Below are positions 7,115 through 14,632 of a stretch of DNA of 35,602 nucleotides, piece by piece. Origin of the DNA: Mesorhizobium sp. WSM4306 (lineage in GTDB: Bacteria > Pseudomonadota > Alphaproteobacteria > Rhizobiales > Rhizobiaceae). The stretch lies in NCBI RefSeq assembly GCF_007003975.1, contig NZ_VFTC01000046.1, forward strand, positions 1-35,602, given 5' to 3'. Every line of letters begins with the position of its first letter. Position 1 is the stretch's first letter. The position numbers and the translations under genes were made by a program. Below the pieces are notes generated by a model. That model was given only the letters and a program-made list of their open reading frames with translations. It was not told the DNA's origin and did not search any database.

Positions 7115-7647
7115 ACCAGATGAACAGCTTCGACGGCTACGCTGAGTTGATCCAGCCGGCCACTTTGAGGATCGAACGGCTTTTGCCCGGAACCAGGGAG
7201 CGCGTCTGGGAATATCTGACGAAGAGCGATCTGCGCCGCCAGTGGCTGGCGGCCGGCGATATGGACATGGAGGAAGGCTCTTCCTTCGAGCTGGTCTGGC
7301 GCAACGACGAACTGACCGACCCGCCAGGCCAAAGGCCGGCCAGCTTCGCTGGCGGTGAGCAGAGGATGCACAACCAGATCGTCGAATGCGATCCGCCGCG
7401 CAAGCTCACCATCACCTGGAACGGCAGCGGCAATGTCACGTTCGAATTGACGCAGCGCGGCGACGACGTCCTGCTCACCCTGGTCCACCGCCGCCTGCCC
7501 AACCGCTCGAGCCTGATGATGCATGCCGCCGGCTGGCACATGCATCTCGACATCCTGGCCGCCCGCGTGACGGGCGAAAAGCCGGAACCGTTCTGGAACG
7601 GCTGGAGCCGCCTCATGACGGAATACGACCAGCGCCTGCCAGCCTGA
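7111..7647 (+). CDS. AHSA1/SRPBCC family protein
   Basis: A 178-residue START-like domain protein of the AHSA1 (activator of Hsp90 ATPase homologue) group. Markers are IERLLPGTRERVWEYLTKSD near residues 18-37, then RRQWLAAGDM, and the C-terminal GWHMHLDILAARVTG helix. Such proteins have a hydrophobic ligand cavity, but their ligands are mostly unknown. It is translationally coupled to the ArsR gene (ATGA overlap) and controlled from the same promoter. The arrangement of ArsR, AHSA1 and a downstream RibD-C reductase is common in soil bacteria. Confidence 0.88.
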   Translation: MNQMNSFDGYAELIQPATLRIERLLPGTRERVWEYLTKSDLRRQWLAAGDMDMEEGSSFELVWRNDELTDPPGQRPASFAGGEQRMHNQIVECDPPRKLTITWNGSGNVTFELTQRGDDVLLTLVHRRLPNRSSLMMHAAGWHMHLDILAARVTGEKPEPFWNGWSRLMTEYDQRLPA

Positions 7648-7820
7648 CCTGACCTAACGCATCGTCCGGTCCAACCGGGCGGAGCGTCATCCACCCCCTT
7701 GCGCCGGATGCCGGCGCAAGGGCCGGCGAAACACGCGCCTTCGCCAGCCATCGAGGCGCACACGCAAACAGATGAAACCAAGCGACGTGCTTGCATCCCG
7801 CAAGCCTGAAGGAGGAAGTC

Positions 7821-8402
7821 ATGCGTAAATTGATCACCGGAATGAAGATCTCCATCGACGGCAAGATGGAGGGACCCGAAGGCTTTGCCGACTGGGTCGA
7901 CAACTGGTCGGAGGAATACGGCCTGATGCCTGAGATCGATGCCTGCCTACTCGGCGGGGTCATGTATGCCGGCTACGAGCGCTACTGGAGCGCGATCCTA
8001 GAGAACGAGCCGGACCAGCCGCTGCCGATGACCAGCAAGCTGGTCGACCCGGCTGAACTCGAATGGGCCCGCTTTGCCGCGAAAACCCCGCATTATGTGC
8101 TGTCCAACACCATGACTTCGGCAGCCTGGGCCTCGACGCGCTTCCTGCGCAGCCTCGACGACATCGCCGCACTCAAGCAGCAGCCCGGCAAGGACATCTA
8201 CCTCATGGGCGGCGCCCGCATCACCGCCAGCCTCATCGAGGCCGGGCTGGTCGATGAAATGCGGCTCATTGTCTATCCGCTGCTCGCCGGCGACGGCAAG
8301 GCGCTGTTTGGCACCGTGCACGCCCGGCACAAGCTGGAACTGCGCAAGGCCGAGGCGCTTTCGGAGGGGCGGGTGAGCCTGGTGTATGGGCTAGCGAACT
8401 AG
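7821..8402 (+). CDS. Dihydrofolate reductase / RibD C-terminal-like protein
   Basis: A 193-residue member of the RibD_C/DHFR-like superfamily, predicted to be an NADPH-dependent reductase of unknown substrate. It begins MRKLITGMKISIDGKMEGPE, the usual first strand and loop of the family. It has the conserved KDIYLMGGARITASLIEAGL segment (about residues 131-150) and VDEMRLIVYPLLAGDGKALF after it. The start ATG at 7821 is fixed by GGAGGAAG just before it (7811-7818); a start at 7791 would add an unlikely leader. It probably forms a functional unit with the ArsR/AHSA1 pair, although a gap of 170 bases allows its own promoter. Confidence 0.88.
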   Translation: MRKLITGMKISIDGKMEGPEGFADWVDNWSEEYGLMPEIDACLLGGVMYAGYERYWSAILENEPDQPLPMTSKLVDPAELEWARFAAKTPHYVLSNTMTSAAWASTRFLRSLDDIAALKQQPGKDIYLMGGARITASLIEAGLVDEMRLIVYPLLAGDGKALFGTVHARHKLELRKAEALSEGRVSLVYGLAN

Positions 8403-8407
8403 CCGCT

Positions 8408-8660
8408 TTTCCTCTCCCCCGTCGATCGGGGGAGAGGTGGCGCCGCGAAGCGGCGACGGAGTGGGGGAAGGCGCTCATGAAACCCACGGTCGCCGCAAAA
8501 TAGGAACGACGAAGCGAGCGCGAAATCTCCGGCAAGCAGGCAATCGGCGGATGTGATGGACGGTCGACCCCCACTCCGTCGAGCTTCGCTCGACACCTGC
8601 CGGGGCGAGCCACGGGTCTCGCCCGTCCTTCGGACCCCCCGATCGACGGGGGAGAGGAAA
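8408..8660. mobile_element. 253-bp MITE-like repeat with perfect 25-bp terminal inverted repeats
   Basis: Positions 8408-8432 and 8636-8660 are perfect inverted complements of each other, and each contains its own CCCCCG-TCGAT-CGGGGG palindrome. Inside each terminus a secondary arm follows (GAGAGGTGG, stem, GACGGAGTGGGGG and its inverse near 8570-8600). The core has no gene. This is the best-preserved copy in the window of the type A repeat family; being non-coding, it would need an enzyme in trans to move. Confidence 0.7.
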
Positions 8661-8780
8661 TAGCGCCGCGTATACCTTGCCCTATCAACAGGCTGCCCGT
8701 GCCACACGACAGGCTGGCCCGTTCTCTCTGTCCCGAACCTGCGCCGCAGCTGGCCGCGTCGTAGCGGGGAGAGAACCAAA

Positions 8781-9662
8781 TTGACGTCAACGCCAATCGC
8801 CGCTCCCGAAGCGAAAGCCTTGCCGATTGGCGCGCTGCTTGGCGCCATGGTGTCGATCCAGATCGGCGCCACCTTCGCCAAGGGCCTGTTTCCGCTGATC
8901 GGCGCCAACGGCACCACGGCGCTGCGCCTGGTCGTCGGCGCGCTGATGCTGGCGGTGGTGCTGAGACCCTGGCGGGTGCGGCCGTCGCGCGCCATACTGC
9001 CCTGGCTCATCGCCTATGGTGTGAACCTCGCGGCGCTGAACCTTTTGTTTTATGCAGCGCTCGCCAGAATCCCGCTCGGCGTCGCGGTGGCGCTCCAATT
9101 CTCCGGCCCGCTTTTGGTGGCGACGCTGTCGTCGCGGCGCGCCACTGATTTCGTGTGGGTAGCGCTGGCCGTCGCCGGCATCGTTCTGTTGTCGCCCTTC
9201 ATCCATTCCGGCAGCGCGCTCGACCCGATCGGTGTGATGCTGGCGCTTGCCGCCGGTGGCTGCTGGGCGCTCTACATCGTCTTTGCGCAAAAAGCGGGCG
9301 CCGAGCTCGGCAGCCGGACAACCGCGTACGGACTGATCATCGCCGCCGTGATCGCCCTGCCGTTCGGCATCGCCGAGGCCGGTTCCGGCCTGGTCGTACC
9401 CGCGATCCTGGTCAGCGCGCTGCTGGTCGGGCTGTTCTCCAGCGCCTTGCCATTCTGGCTGGAGATGGTGGCGCTGACCCGCATGCCGGCCAGGCTCTAC
9501 GGCACGCTGACCTGCCTGGAGCCGGCGCTCGGCGCGCTGGCCGGCTTCCTGTTCCTGCATGAAATCCTGAGCCCGCTGCAATGCGCGGGCATCACCGCCG
9601 TGGTCGTTGCCGCCTTCGGCGCCGCGCTGACGACGAAGCCGCCTGTGCCGTCGCCGGAATAG
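8781..9662 (+). CDS. EamA/RhtA-like drug/metabolite exporter
   Basis: A 293-residue inner-membrane protein with ten predicted hydrophobic helices in two EamA repeats. It resembles the RhtA (threonine/homoserine exporter) branch: GALLGAMVSIQIGATFAKGL, LQFSGPLLVATLSSRR, and the C-terminal CLEPALGALAGFLFLHEIL. The substrate is not predictable but amino acid or metabolite efflux is likely. The TTG at 8781 follows GGGGAGAG; a later ATG at 8848 would remove part of helix 1. It lies just after the 253-bp repeat element and just before a decayed LysR fragment, its possible former regulator. Confidence 0.87.
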   Translation: MTSTPIAAPEAKALPIGALLGAMVSIQIGATFAKGLFPLIGANGTTALRLVVGALMLAVVLRPWRVRPSRAILPWLIAYGVNLAALNLLFYAALARIPLGVAVALQFSGPLLVATLSSRRATDFVWVALAVAGIVLLSPFIHSGSALDPIGVMLALAAGGCWALYIVFAQKAGAELGSRTTAYGLIIAAVIALPFGIAEAGSGLVVPAILVSALLVGLFSSALPFWLEMVALTRMPARLYGTLTCLEPALGALAGFLFLHEILSPLQCAGITAVVVAAFGAALTTKPPVPSPE

Positions 9663-9762
9663 TTGCCGGTCGGCACAAATGAACTGCTCTCCGAAAATCG
9701 GTATATCTGGCAGTCGGACGGGGAGCGGACATGTCGATTGCGCGAACAGCGGCGATCCAAAT

Positions 9763-10038
9763 GGTTTTGTCGACAGGGCGCTGGCCGAACACGGCCTGTC
9801 GCGCCGCGTCGCGCTGACGGTCCCCAACTTCATGTTCGGACTGGCGGTGCTTGCGCAAACCGACCTGATCTCGGCCTATCCGCGCCGGTTCCTCGCCATG
9901 CATGGCGGCCGTTTCGGCGTCGTCGGTATCGATGCGCCCATCCGGTTCGGCCATTTCAACATCAACAGCATCGTGCCGAAAGTCGCGTTGATGGATGCGG
10001 GTCTGGCTTGGCTGGTCGGCCTGCCCAAACAGACATGA
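9763..10038 (+). pseudogene. LysR-type regulator, C-terminal remnant
   Basis: The last roughly 90 residues match the effector domain end of LysR regulators: FVDRALAEHGLSRRVALTVP, then RFGVVGIDAPIRFGHFNINS, and VPKVALMDAGLAWLVGLP. The N-terminal DNA-binding helix-turn-helix and most of the effector domain (about 200 residues) are missing. Upstream sequence in the same frame (from the ATG at 9679) does not look like LysR. I read it as a deletion remnant rather than a working gene. Confidence 0.75.
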
Positions 10039-10237
10039 TGCAACTATAGATTGCAATATATAAGACCTAAGTCTGACAATTTTACGAAAAAGGTCTGTAT
10101 TTGCCGAGACAAGGGTCGTAAGCCGCTTTCGCAAGGACGTCGATTTGTGGATGGTGTTCTGGTAACAAACGCCATTCCGGTTGTGGACAGATCGGATTGG
10201 TCTTCGCTGACCATCAGGGGAAGAACAGATAACGCGT

Positions 10238-10654
10238 TTGCGCCAACTCTGCTGGCTTGCCTTGCGGGCGTCAATGACGCTCGCCCTGACCCTTGTGCCC
10301 TATCACCTCAGCTTTGACGGCGCCGCCAAGATTGCCGCCAGCAATGCCTTCGCCAAGGATGGCGGCGGTGGCGGCAACAGCGGTGGCAACGGCAACAGCG
10401 GTGGAAACGGTAACAGCAGCAGCGGCGGTAACGGCAAGGGCAAGGGCAATTCCGGCGCCGGCAAGGCCGGCCACGTGAATTCTGTAACCGGCGACCAGGT
10501 CGAGGTCGACGCCACCGGCATCACGGTCACCCATCCTAACGGCATGAAGGAACGGATCCAGAATGGCCGGTTCACGATGAAGGATGCGCTCGACCGCACC
10601 ATAATCGAGCGAGCGGCGACCCCCGCCGATGTGGCACGTTTGAAAAGTTTGTAA
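10238..10654 (+). CDS. Gly/Asn-rich exported protein of unknown function
   Basis: About 138 residues. A hydrophobic N-terminus (LALRASMTLALTLVPYHLSF) probably serves as an export signal. Residues 41-75 are low-complexity Gly/Asn/Ser. A compact C-terminal region (residues 80-138) includes VNSVTGDQVEVDATGITVTH and a helix with DRTIIERAATPADVARLKSL. I do not recognise a named family. The start is uncertain: TTG at 10238 gives a basic residue before the hydrophobic stretch, while ATG at 10274 gives a shorter signal. The Gly-rich segment resembles that of the protein at 23064. Confidence 0.6.
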   Translation: MRQLCWLALRASMTLALTLVPYHLSFDGAAKIAASNAFAKDGGGGGNSGGNGNSGGNGNSSSGGNGKGKGNSGAGKAGHVNSVTGDQVEVDATGITVTHPNGMKERIQNGRFTMKDALDRTIIERAATPADVARLKSL

Positions 10655-10659
10655 GGCTG

Positions 10660-10770
10660 GAGCAATTCCAGGAAAAGTGTGAGCGCTTTCCCTGGGGAAT
10701 TGCGTAAAAACAAAGAGATAGAGCGGTTCGCCGTTTCCGTGAAACGGTCAAGCGCTTTAGCCGCTTTCGC
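10660..10770. repeat. Rhizobial intergenic double-hairpin repeat
   Basis: GCAATTCC (10662-10669) pairs with GGAATTGC (10696-10703). A second hairpin follows, built on CGTTTC-CGT-GAAACG within GAGCGGTTCGCCGTTTCCGT. From memory, this sequence type (starting GGAGCAATTCCAGG) recurs between genes in Mesorhizobium. It sits directly after a stop codon and may terminate transcription. Confidence 0.6.
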
Positions 10771-10823
10771 GCGAATGTGTTTTTGCCTCAGTGCATGGCG
10801 CGGTGCGGTCCGTGCTCCGCGCG

Positions 10824-11471
10824 TCAACTCGCGCGCTCCCGCGCCTCGCGCATCAGCAGCGCCGCCTCGGTGCGGTTGCGGACATTGAGCTTGGCCAGAA
10901 CCCGCGTCATGTGATGCTTGACCGTCTTCTCCTGCAGCGAAAGCCGTGCGGCAACTTCCTTGTTGCTCAAGCCTTCCGCCACCAGGCTCAGGATATCGGC
11001 TTCGCGGCCGGTGAGCTGCTGGATGGGATCGGCCTTGCGGTTTGACGGCTGCAACAGGTCCGACAGAAGCCGGGCCGACAGTGTCGGCGAGACATAGCTT
11101 TCGCCGGCCGCGACATCGCTGAGGATTTCGGCCAGGGCCTTCGAACCGACGCCTTTCAGCACATAGCCGCGCGCGCCGGCATTGAGCGCCTGGGCAACGT
11201 CGGCATTGGCTTCCGACACGGTCAGCATGACGACCTTCTGGCCGGGGTGCCCGGCCATGATGTTTGCCGCGGCGGCGAGCCCGCCGCCCGGCATGCTGAT
11301 GTCGAGCAGCACGATGTCGGGGTGCAAGGCCGCGACCAGCCTTTCGGCATCCTCGGCGCTGGCGCCTTCGCCGACCACTTCGAAGCCGCCGATCTCGCCG
11401 AGGCTGCGCGCTACGCCCTCGCGAAACAGCGGATGGTCGTCGACAATGGCAATGCGGATGGCGTGGGTCAC
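10824..11471 (-). CDS. NarL/FixJ-family response regulator
   Basis: A 215-residue two-component regulator. The receiver domain (1-120) has the acidic pair D11/D12, the phosphorylatable Asp57 in DIVLLDISMPG and the conserved Lys in YVLKGVGSKAL. The C-terminal LuxR helix-turn-helix (about 148-210) contains LTGREADILSLVAEGLSNKE and KTVKHHMTRVLAKLNVRNRT. The GTG start overlaps the end of the histidine kinase gene by four bases, so kinase and regulator are translated together and are very likely a cognate pair. Targets are unknown. Confidence 0.93.
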   Translation of the reverse strand: MTHAIRIAIVDDHPLFREGVARSLGEIGGFEVVGEGASAEDAERLVAALHPDIVLLDISMPGGGLAAAANIMAGHPGQKVVMLTVSEANADVAQALNAGARGYVLKGVGSKALAEILSDVAAGESYVSPTLSARLLSDLLQPSNRKADPIQQLTGREADILSLVAEGLSNKEVAARLSLQEKTVKHHMTRVLAKLNVRNRTEAALLMREARERAS

Positions 11472-12877
11472 GATTGCTCCTCAATGGACAATGTTATCAC
11501 CAGTCGTGTGCCTTGTGGGCCAGATACGGTTTCAAACCGGCCGCCGATGCTCTCGATACGCTCCCTGAGACCGGCAAGCCCAAGGCCCTCGCTTCTTGCC
11601 GGGTCGAATCCGGGACCGCCGTCGAGCACCTCGACGGTCAGCTTGCCGCCTTTCATTGCCGCCTTCACCGCCTGATCCCTGCCTTTTCCGTGGCGATAGG
11701 CGTTGTTCAAGCCTTCCTGGACAAAACGATAGATGCTGATCTTCTCGGAAGGGCCGGGTTCGCGCAAGCGCTTTGGCAGCGTCAGCGAAACCGAGGTTCC
11801 GGTCCGCCGTTGGTGTTCGGCGACCGCCAGCCGCAATATGTCGAGCACCGCCGCCGTCTCGATCTGCGGCAGGACGAGACCGTTACAGATGCCGCGTATC
11901 TCGCGGATCGCTTCGTCAAGCGTTTTGTGAATGTCGGCGATCTCGGCTTCGCGCAGCGCGGTGGAGGCGCCGGGATCAAGCAAGATCGGGCTGTCCATCC
12001 TGAGTGCCGCCAGCGCCACGAGCTGCGCCGGCCCGTCGTGAAGATCGGCGCCGATGCGCCTGAGGTAGCGTTCGTTGAGCGCGGCGGCGCGGCGCGAGGC
12101 GTGCTGCACGCGCTCGCGCAGCGATGAATTCTGCGACAGCAGCGCGCGCAATTCCGCGATCTTTGCCTCGAGCGCCGCCCGCTGGGTTTGGATGGTGCGG
12201 CTGCCGCGAAAGACGATGCCCGACAACAGCGCCAATGCTGCCGCGGTGGCGCCGGCCACCACCAGCCAGCTCTGCCACAGGGCGACGTTCAGCGTCGACT
12301 CGAAGCCGTCGGCAACCTCGTAGAACTCCGAAACGGCGACGACTTCGCCCGACCAGGGTTCGCGTACCGGATTGTAGATTTCCAGCAGCGGTCCAGCCTC
12401 AGTCTTTTTCTCGTCTCGGCTCTCGGCATCGTCGTCGAGGTCGTTGTACTCGGCCACGACATTGCCGCTGAAGGCGGCGACCAGGTTGGCGTTCGGCTCG
12501 AACACCTTGCCGATCAGCGTCGTATCCTTGGCGTAGAGGATCGTGCCGTCGCGCCGCCACAGCTTGAACGACGCCAGCCGCTTGCCGAGTGCACCCTGGT
12601 CGAGCGTCTCGTCGAGCGCCCGCTTGACGGTATCGTCGAGCTCGTGGCTTTTGCGCATGTCGGGCAACAGCGGCGCTATCACGCTGTCGACATAGAGCGC
12701 CGTGGTCGCGGCGGAATTGCGCATGACGCCTTGCCGGATCTGCGAGGTCACCCATACGCCGACCACCAGCATCACCACCAGCAGCCCGATACCGCCGGCA
12801 ACGAGGAACTGCAGGGCCAGCGACAGTCTGCCCCAACGCTGCAAGAACTTTCCCAGGAAAACCCCAAGCAATCGCAC
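11468..12877 (-). CDS. Membrane sensor histidine kinase, HisKA_3 (NarX/DegS) type
   Basis: About 469 residues. TM1 (LALQFLVAGGIGLLVVMLVV) is followed by a periplasmic sensor region of about 200 residues and TM2 (WLVVAGATAAALALLSGIVF). A coiled coil leads into a HisKA_3 domain with the phospho-accepting His in IGADLHDGPAQLVALAAL. The C-terminal HATPase_c domain shows FVQEGLNNAYRHGKG and VLDGGPGFDP. No PAS domain is evident, and the stimulus is unknown. The start is uncertain: GTG at 12877 puts TM1 near the N-terminus, whereas an open frame extends to 13012 through duplicated, non-family-like sequence. Its partner regulator overlaps its 3' end. Confidence 0.9.
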   Translation of the reverse strand: MRLLGVFLGKFLQRWGRLSLALQFLVAGGIGLLVVMLVVGVWVTSQIRQGVMRNSAATTALYVDSVIAPLLPDMRKSHELDDTVKRALDETLDQGALGKRLASFKLWRRDGTILYAKDTTLIGKVFEPNANLVAAFSGNVVAEYNDLDDDAESRDEKKTEAGPLLEIYNPVREPWSGEVVAVSEFYEVADGFESTLNVALWQSWLVVAGATAAALALLSGIVFRGSRTIQTQRAALEAKIAELRALLSQNSSLRERVQHASRRAAALNERYLRRIGADLHDGPAQLVALAALRMDSPILLDPGASTALREAEIADIHKTLDEAIREIRGICNGLVLPQIETAAVLDILRLAVAEHQRRTGTSVSLTLPKRLREPGPSEKISIYRFVQEGLNNAYRHGKGRDQAVKAAMKGGKLTVEVLDGGPGFDPARSEGLGLAGLRERIESIGGRFETVSGPQGTRLVITLSIEEQS

Positions 12878-12887
12878 GTCCTGCCTT

Positions 12888-12921
12888 TTCTCGACCCAAG
12901 CCTGTTCTCGACCCAAGCCTG
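12888..12921. repeat. 17-bp perfect tandem repeat upstream of the kinase gene
   Basis: TTCTCGACCCAAGCCTG occurs twice head to tail (12888-12904 and 12905-12921), just upstream of the likely kinase start. It could be a regulator-binding pair or a simple duplication. Confidence 0.7.
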
Positions 12922-13082
12922 TTATAGAGGCAGTGCAGCTTTTGCGACATTGCCCGTGCAAGATTTTGGCCGGTGCGAGATTCTGGCCGCCGCGGTTCGA
13001 CATCGGCAGCACCGCGGCGCCGGGGATCTTAAAGGGCCGGCGGAGCCGGACAGGCGGGCAGTCGCCGACATCTGCACGGGTT

Positions 13083-13742
13083 TCATTGCCGTCCCGCCCG
13101 GGCGTCGTGCGAGATCTGACCGACCACCAGCTGAAAAAGCTCGCCTCGCGAGGAGACCTGCAATTTGCGGTAGATATTGTTCATGTGGATTTTCAGCGTG
13201 CCTTTCGAAATGCCGAGATCGACCGCGATCTGTCCGTTCGGCCTGTTTTCGGCGGCGAGCCGAGCGATCTCCATCTCGCGCATGGTCAGAAGCGTTGAAA
13301 GCTTCTGCCATCTGATCCGCCGGGAGGCTTCGCTTTCGACAGCGTCACCGACGATCTCGGCGGGCAACCAGCGTCCGCCCGCGGCCACCTGATGGATACA
13401 TTTGGCCAGCGTCTCGACCGTGGCTTCCTTGAACACGATACCGGCGACGCCCGCCATCACGGCATCATAAAGCTCGGCGTTGGAAGCGGTTGCTGTCAGA
13501 AGCACGCAGCGCGTCGCGAGCCCCAGCCTGCCGATTTCGGCGGCGATTTCGGGCCCGCTCAGCCCCGGCATGCGCACATCGAGCACCGCGACATCCGGCA
13601 CCTCCTGCCGGATCATCGCCAGCGCGCTCCTGCCGTCCAGCGCCGACCCGACAACCAGGAAACCGGGATCGCGGGCAATCAGGTCGCCCAGCCCGTGCAG
13701 CAGCAGCGGATGGTCATCCGCGATGAATACTGTGGTGACCAT
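13083..13742 (-). CDS. NarL/FixJ-family response regulator (second)
   Basis: A 219-residue regulator. The receiver has D9/D10, the phosphorylatable Asp55 in VAVLDVRMPGLSG and a Lys in IVFKEATVETL. The LuxR helix-turn-helix (about 150-210) reads LTMREMEIARLAAENRPNGQ, then GISKGTLKIHMNNIYRKLQV. AGGGGAA precedes the ATG at 13742. It lies upstream of and in the same direction as the kinase/regulator pair, with no second kinase nearby. It also diverges from the type I secretion operon 890 bases away, so regulation of that operon is possible but unproven. Confidence 0.92.
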   Translation of the reverse strand: MVTTVFIADDHPLLLHGLGDLIARDPGFLVVGSALDGRSALAMIRQEVPDVAVLDVRMPGLSGPEIAAEIGRLGLATRCVLLTATASNAELYDAVMAGVAGIVFKEATVETLAKCIHQVAAGGRWLPAEIVGDAVESEASRRIRWQKLSTLLTMREMEIARLAAENRPNGQIAVDLGISKGTLKIHMNNIYRKLQVSSRGELFQLVVGQISHDARAGRQ

Positions 13743-14632
13743 ATTCAGTTCCCCTTATGCCTGCCGGGGGCGGCGTGAACGGCAGCAGCGGCCAGCCAAC
13801 AAAGCGCCATGCTGGAGCGGCGCCGTTTTTTTCGTCCGCCTGACACGACAATCGACCATGCTCAATCATGAACAGTATTTCCTGCTCAAGTCAAAGCGTT
13901 ACGGCCTTGAGCCTTACGGTCAGACTTGGCGTTGCAGTACCTATGCCTGCACGCCTCTTGGCCGAGACGATCCCCGAAACGCAGCTCGTACCGCCGCATA
14001 TGAAAGCCATACCGGCAGCATTGTGCTTCCGAGAAGAATTAGCAAATACGTAATCAACCTGGACGTGCTGCCGACAGCAAGCAACCTGGCAGCGGACTGA
14101 AAGCAGACGCGATGACGCCGCTCCATTACCGGCCTGTCGCCTGATGAGACCACGGAATTGCTCCAGCAATTTCGCGCGGATAAGTAAAATCCGAGAAATT
14201 TAGAAACAATTCGGCGTATGTCAAAGAGATTTACTTGGGTGAAACAGCGACTTACCGGCGTTGAATTTATGTTTGCATCTATAACCACGGTTATATGGAC
14301 GCACCAATTGCAACCTGCATAATATGGTTAGGGGAATATTAATGCTCAGGCGGTCGACGTAGATCGCGCGAGCTTGGGGTGTAGGGCGTGAGGGTGGCTG
14401 TCAGTCCGACGGCGGATCGATTCTGCCATCCGGGGGAGTTGTGTCTGGCGAATGGGGTAGTCACCTCGCCGGGCGTTCCCTCTTCAACGCCGCTTATGTC
14501 ACCAACGGTTCATTGCCGGCGATGCCGCGTTCCGCGGGCGCGCCCGGCCTGCAATAGGTCTGGTCTGGGGTAGTCAGCCGCCTTGTGCGGCCAACAAGAG
14601 AGCGCGCTTGCCAGCGCAAGGGAGTTAACAAA
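13743..14632. other. 890-bp intergenic region upstream of the secretion operon
   Basis: No reading frame here has convincing coding character. The stretch 14150-14350 is noticeably more AT-rich than its surroundings and contains an inverted repeat ATAACC-AC-GGTTAT at 14281-14294. A ribosome-binding site AAGGAG at 14618-14623 serves the next gene. The unusual length suggests a long regulated leader or several promoters; I cannot identify a specific one. Confidence 0.5.

Noticed and set aside
8408..8660. CRISPR array or insertion sequence
   Set aside because: There are only two inverted termini, no regularly spaced direct repeats and no transposase gene; it is a non-autonomous palindromic repeat.
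8787..9833. Long leftward open frame of 348 codons
   Set aside because: It lies antisense to the EamA exporter, whose helices and motifs are clear, and its product is low-complexity Gln/Arg/His-rich.
10303..11484. Leftward open frame of 393 codons overlapping the first response regulator
   Set aside because: Most of it is another frame of the response regulator and the antisense of the Gly-rich protein; no family match.
13480..14100. Rightward 206-codon frame between the second response regulator and the secretion operon
   Set aside because: Its first half is antisense to the regulator and the rest lacks conserved features or a ribosome-binding site.
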